Assembly (NCBI GenBank): GCA_900467185.1
Contig: UBPA01000023.1
Coordinates: 62,001 to 126,000 of the forward strand
Origin: Hyphomicrobiales bacterium
GTDB lineage: Bacteria > Pseudomonadota > Alphaproteobacteria > Rhizobiales > Rhizobiaceae
Length of the DNA: 64,000 bases
Direction: 5' to 3'
Shown: piece by piece, positions 62,291 through 64,000 of the stretch
How the letters are laid out: each line of letters starts with the position of its first letter
Numbering within the stretch: position 1 is the first letter of the stretch
The notes under the pieces: model-generated
The model's database searches: none
The model's input: the letters and a program-made list of their open reading frames with translations, nothing else
Told to the model about the DNA's origin: nothing
Position numbers and translations under genes: made by a program

Positions 62291-63274
62291 ATGGACAAAC
62301 AGGCGCGCATGATCGAGATCGGTATCCTTGGATATGCGGGCGCGCAGGCCGCCGCTCGTCTCGGCATGACCGATCTTCTGCTCGCCGCGAACGACATTGC
62401 CGGTCGGGCGCGTGCGCCCGGACAGCCGCAGCTTCGCGTGACGCACTGGTCTCTGGAGGCGGGGCGATCCGCACCCGGCCGAACCTTCGATACCGACCCT
62501 GAGGGCGTCGGCCATCCCGCCGTGATCATCCTGCCACCGGGGCTCGGCGAACCCCTGGCGGCGCCGGAGGCGAGGGTCCATGCCGCGTGGCTGACCCGGC
62601 AGCATACGCAGGGCGCAATCCTGTGCTCGATCTGCAAGGGCGCCTTTCTGCTCGGTGAAACGGGCCTGCTCGACGGCCGGCCGGTCACCACGCACTGGCG
62701 CTACGAGGAGCCCTTGATGGCGCGGTTCCCCACGATACGGCTGAACACCGACCGTCTCATCATCGATGACGGCGACATCATCACGGCCGGCGGCATGATG
62801 GCCTGGATCGACCTCTGCCTGATCCTCGTCGCCCGCTTCCTTGGCCCGGCCGTCATGATGAACACCGCGCGGGCCTTTTTGGTCGATCCGCCCGGGCGGG
62901 AGCAGAGCTTCTACAGCCCGTTCTTCCCGCGCCTGCATCATGGCGATGGCGCCGTGCTCAAGGTTCAGCACTGGCTTCAAGCCACGGGCGGCGCTGAGAC
63001 GCGGCTTTCGGTGCTCGCCGGCCATGCCGGGTTGGAAGCGCGCACCTTCACGCGCCGGTTTCAGAAGGCGACGGGACACACGAGCGGAGACTATGTGCAG
63101 CGCCTTCGCGTGATGCGGGCGCGCGACCTGCTGCAGCTGACGCGCGACCCGATCGCCGCCATCGCATGGGCGGTGCATTACGGAGATCCCGGCGCTTTCA
63201 GAAAGGTCTTCACCCGCATCGTCGGCCTCTCCCCCGGCGAGTACCGCCAGCGCTTTCGCGTGACGCCGGCATAG
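62291..63274 (+). CDS. GlxA-family regulator: DJ-1/PfpI domain plus AraC helix-turn-helix
   Basis: This product of about 327 residues has a DJ-1/PfpI domain with the Cys elbow GAILCSICKGAFLLGETGLL followed by HWRYEEPL, and a C-terminal AraC double helix-turn-helix (LSVLAGHAGLEARTFTRRFQ, IAAIAWAVHYGDPGAFRKVF, PGEYRQRF). ATG 62291 has GGGG before it; starts at 62252 or 62309 are possible. GlxA regulators control amide or amine catabolism. It is divergent from the isochorismatase gene with less than 90 bp between. Confidence 0.88.
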   Translation: MDKQARMIEIGILGYAGAQAAARLGMTDLLLAANDIAGRARAPGQPQLRVTHWSLEAGRSAPGRTFDTDPEGVGHPAVIILPPGLGEPLAAPEARVHAAWLTRQHTQGAILCSICKGAFLLGETGLLDGRPVTTHWRYEEPLMARFPTIRLNTDRLIIDDGDIITAGGMMAWIDLCLILVARFLGPAVMMNTARAFLVDPPGREQSFYSPFFPRLHHGDGAVLKVQHWLQATGGAETRLSVLAGHAGLEARTFTRRFQKATGHTSGDYVQRLRVMRARDLLQLTRDPIAAIAWAVHYGDPGAFRKVFTRIVGLSPGEYRQRFRVTPA

Positions 63275-63358
63275 GCCTGTGGCATCCCTTTGGAATCGAT
63301 TCCGGTTCGCGGATTTTTGCCGTAAGAGACGGACCAACCGGCATTTGGAGGCCATGAC

Positions 63359-63604
63359 GTGAGCAATGACTGGAACAAGGGTGTTTCGCTAGCGCTGGAA
63401 GGACCCGGCACGTTCACCACCATCACCAACAATCAGCAGGCGTCCTGGGCGCTCATCGAGGACTGGCCTCTCGAGGACGGCGAAGCGCTGGACGCGGCGC
63501 TCCTGACCCTGGAGGCGGCGATGAAGGGCAAGAAATCGGCCGAAGCCGCCCGGCTGTCGTTCATCGCCGCCGCCCATGAGGCCGGCATCGAGGTCAGGGA
63601 GTAG
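63359..63604 (+). CDS. DUF982-family small protein
   Basis: This 81-residue protein starts with GTG 63359, 7 nt after GGAGG at 63347-63351; the ATG five bases earlier runs into a stop after two codons, so the ribosome site decides for GTG. It matches DUF982 (WALIEDWPLEDGEALDAALL, EAARLSFIAAAHEAGIEV), a family common in Rhizobiales with unknown function. Confidence 0.82.
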   Translation: MSNDWNKGVSLALEGPGTFTTITNNQQASWALIEDWPLEDGEALDAALLTLEAAMKGKKSAEAARLSFIAAAHEAGIEVRE

Positions 63605-63708
63605 CGGTTCCGCCGGCACCGAGCGCGCCCGAGAGCCGACGAGCCGTCTCTCGCGGTCATGCGACGGCAATCCGGACGCAGGCCGCTGCCCCTTTCGCGG
63701 GAACGGCT

Positions 63709-64000
63709 CTAGCGCGTGATCCGGGCCAATCCCTTCGCAAGGATGACGCCCGTCGGCCGGCCGGTCGGGGAGCCGCCGGCCGGCTCCAGGGTCAGCTCGT
63801 AGAGCTGGCTGTCGCGTGGCAGCGGCAGGCCGGATCCGGAAGCGGCATGCCCTTCCAGGCGCACCGAGCGGGCATCCTCGATCAGCCCGAGCGAAACCGG
63901 GCCGCGTTCGGGCGACGGCAGGGTCCAGACCTCGATCGTCTTGTCCTCGGGAACCGTGAAGTCCGCCAGCAGCCGGACGGCCGCCCTCTCGTTGCCGAAA
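63709..64000 (-). CDS. Anti-sigma-K factor (RskA) C-terminal part, 5'-truncated by the window
   Basis: The frame is open from the window end to the stop at 63709 and gives RAAVRLLADFTVPEDKTIEV, WTLPSPERGPVSLGLI and LYELTLEPAGGSPTGRPTGV followed by ILAKG. The EPAGGSPTGxPTGxxLxKG end is typical of RskA-type anti-sigma factors, which are membrane proteins with this extracytoplasmic domain. Its sigma gene should lie beyond the window. Confidence 0.8.
   Translation of the reverse strand, partial: FGNERAAVRLLADFTVPEDKTIEVWTLPSPERGPVSLGLIEDARSVRLEGHAASGSGLPLPRDSQLYELTLEPAGGSPTGRPTGVILAKGLARITR

Overview
The window looks like a chromosomal or megaplasmid accessory region of a high-GC alphaproteobacterium of the Rhizobiales (Rhizobium / Agrobacterium / Shinella type). 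This rests on family content: BA14K repeats, DUF1236, DUF982, IalB-like protein, LHDG-type NarL kinases, many LysR regulators and many periplasmic-binding-protein transporters. It is an inference from families, not from a marker gene; no rRNA or tRNA gene was seen.

Layout. 1-1.2 kb: 3' part of a FAD monooxygenase gene abutting a decayed IS5-type transposase. 1.4-6.9 kb: a LysR gene divergent from a compact unit of phosphoribosyltransferase, ECF transporter S, double-ATPase and T components, and a second paralogous phosphoribosyltransferase; this is the best candidate for an undescribed uptake-and-trapping system, probably for nucleobase-like compounds. 7.1-8.2 kb: a decayed ECF sigma / NrsF-type anti-sigma pair. 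8.5-13 kb: a gluconate/idonate module (LacI regulator, broken gntK, idnO, 2-hydroxyacid dehydrogenase, idnD) with a GntR-like palindromic operator. 13-17.8 kb: LysR regulator, polar amino acid ABC transporter and an RraA-like aldolase. 17.9-18.8 kb: a broken DMT exporter. 19-29.9 kb: accB-accC, a biotin-carrier-like protein lacking the biotin lysine, pxpB-pxpC-pxpA (5-oxoprolinase type), an aminotransferase, a LysR gene, an SDR and a second polar amino acid ABC transporter, which together suggest import and opening of a lactam or 5-oxoproline-like compound.

30-40.5 kb: a degenerate RNase H-like gene, small secreted proteins (paired-Cys, BA14K, Gly/Asn-rich, DUF1236) and two signalling units: a NarL-type kinase/regulator pair, and a CHASE4 kinase coupled to a REC-GGDEF-EAL protein. 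Four copies of a GGACT-NN-AGTCC-like palindrome sit only in the promoter regions of this block and suggest a local regulon. 40.5-46.9 kb: LysR, an in-frame MFS/alpha-beta hydrolase fusion, a cyclophilin-like secreted protein, a hybrid histidine kinase and a LuxR-type regulator. 47-51 kb: an autotransporter with a long Pro-Glu-Thr repeat linker, translationally coupled to an IalB-like protein.

51-64 kb: LysR with divergent isochorismatase, XapX and Tat-exported amidohydrolase genes; a higA antitoxin with a doubtful toxin; DoxX and MFS-monooxygenase genes; a chloroperoxidase-like hydrolase; a ChaC-like protein; a solitary LivK-type binding protein; a divergent isochorismatase / GlxA-type regulator pair; a DUF982 protein; and the C-terminus of an RskA-type anti-sigma factor. 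Long open frames antisense to these genes are treated as GC-driven shadows.
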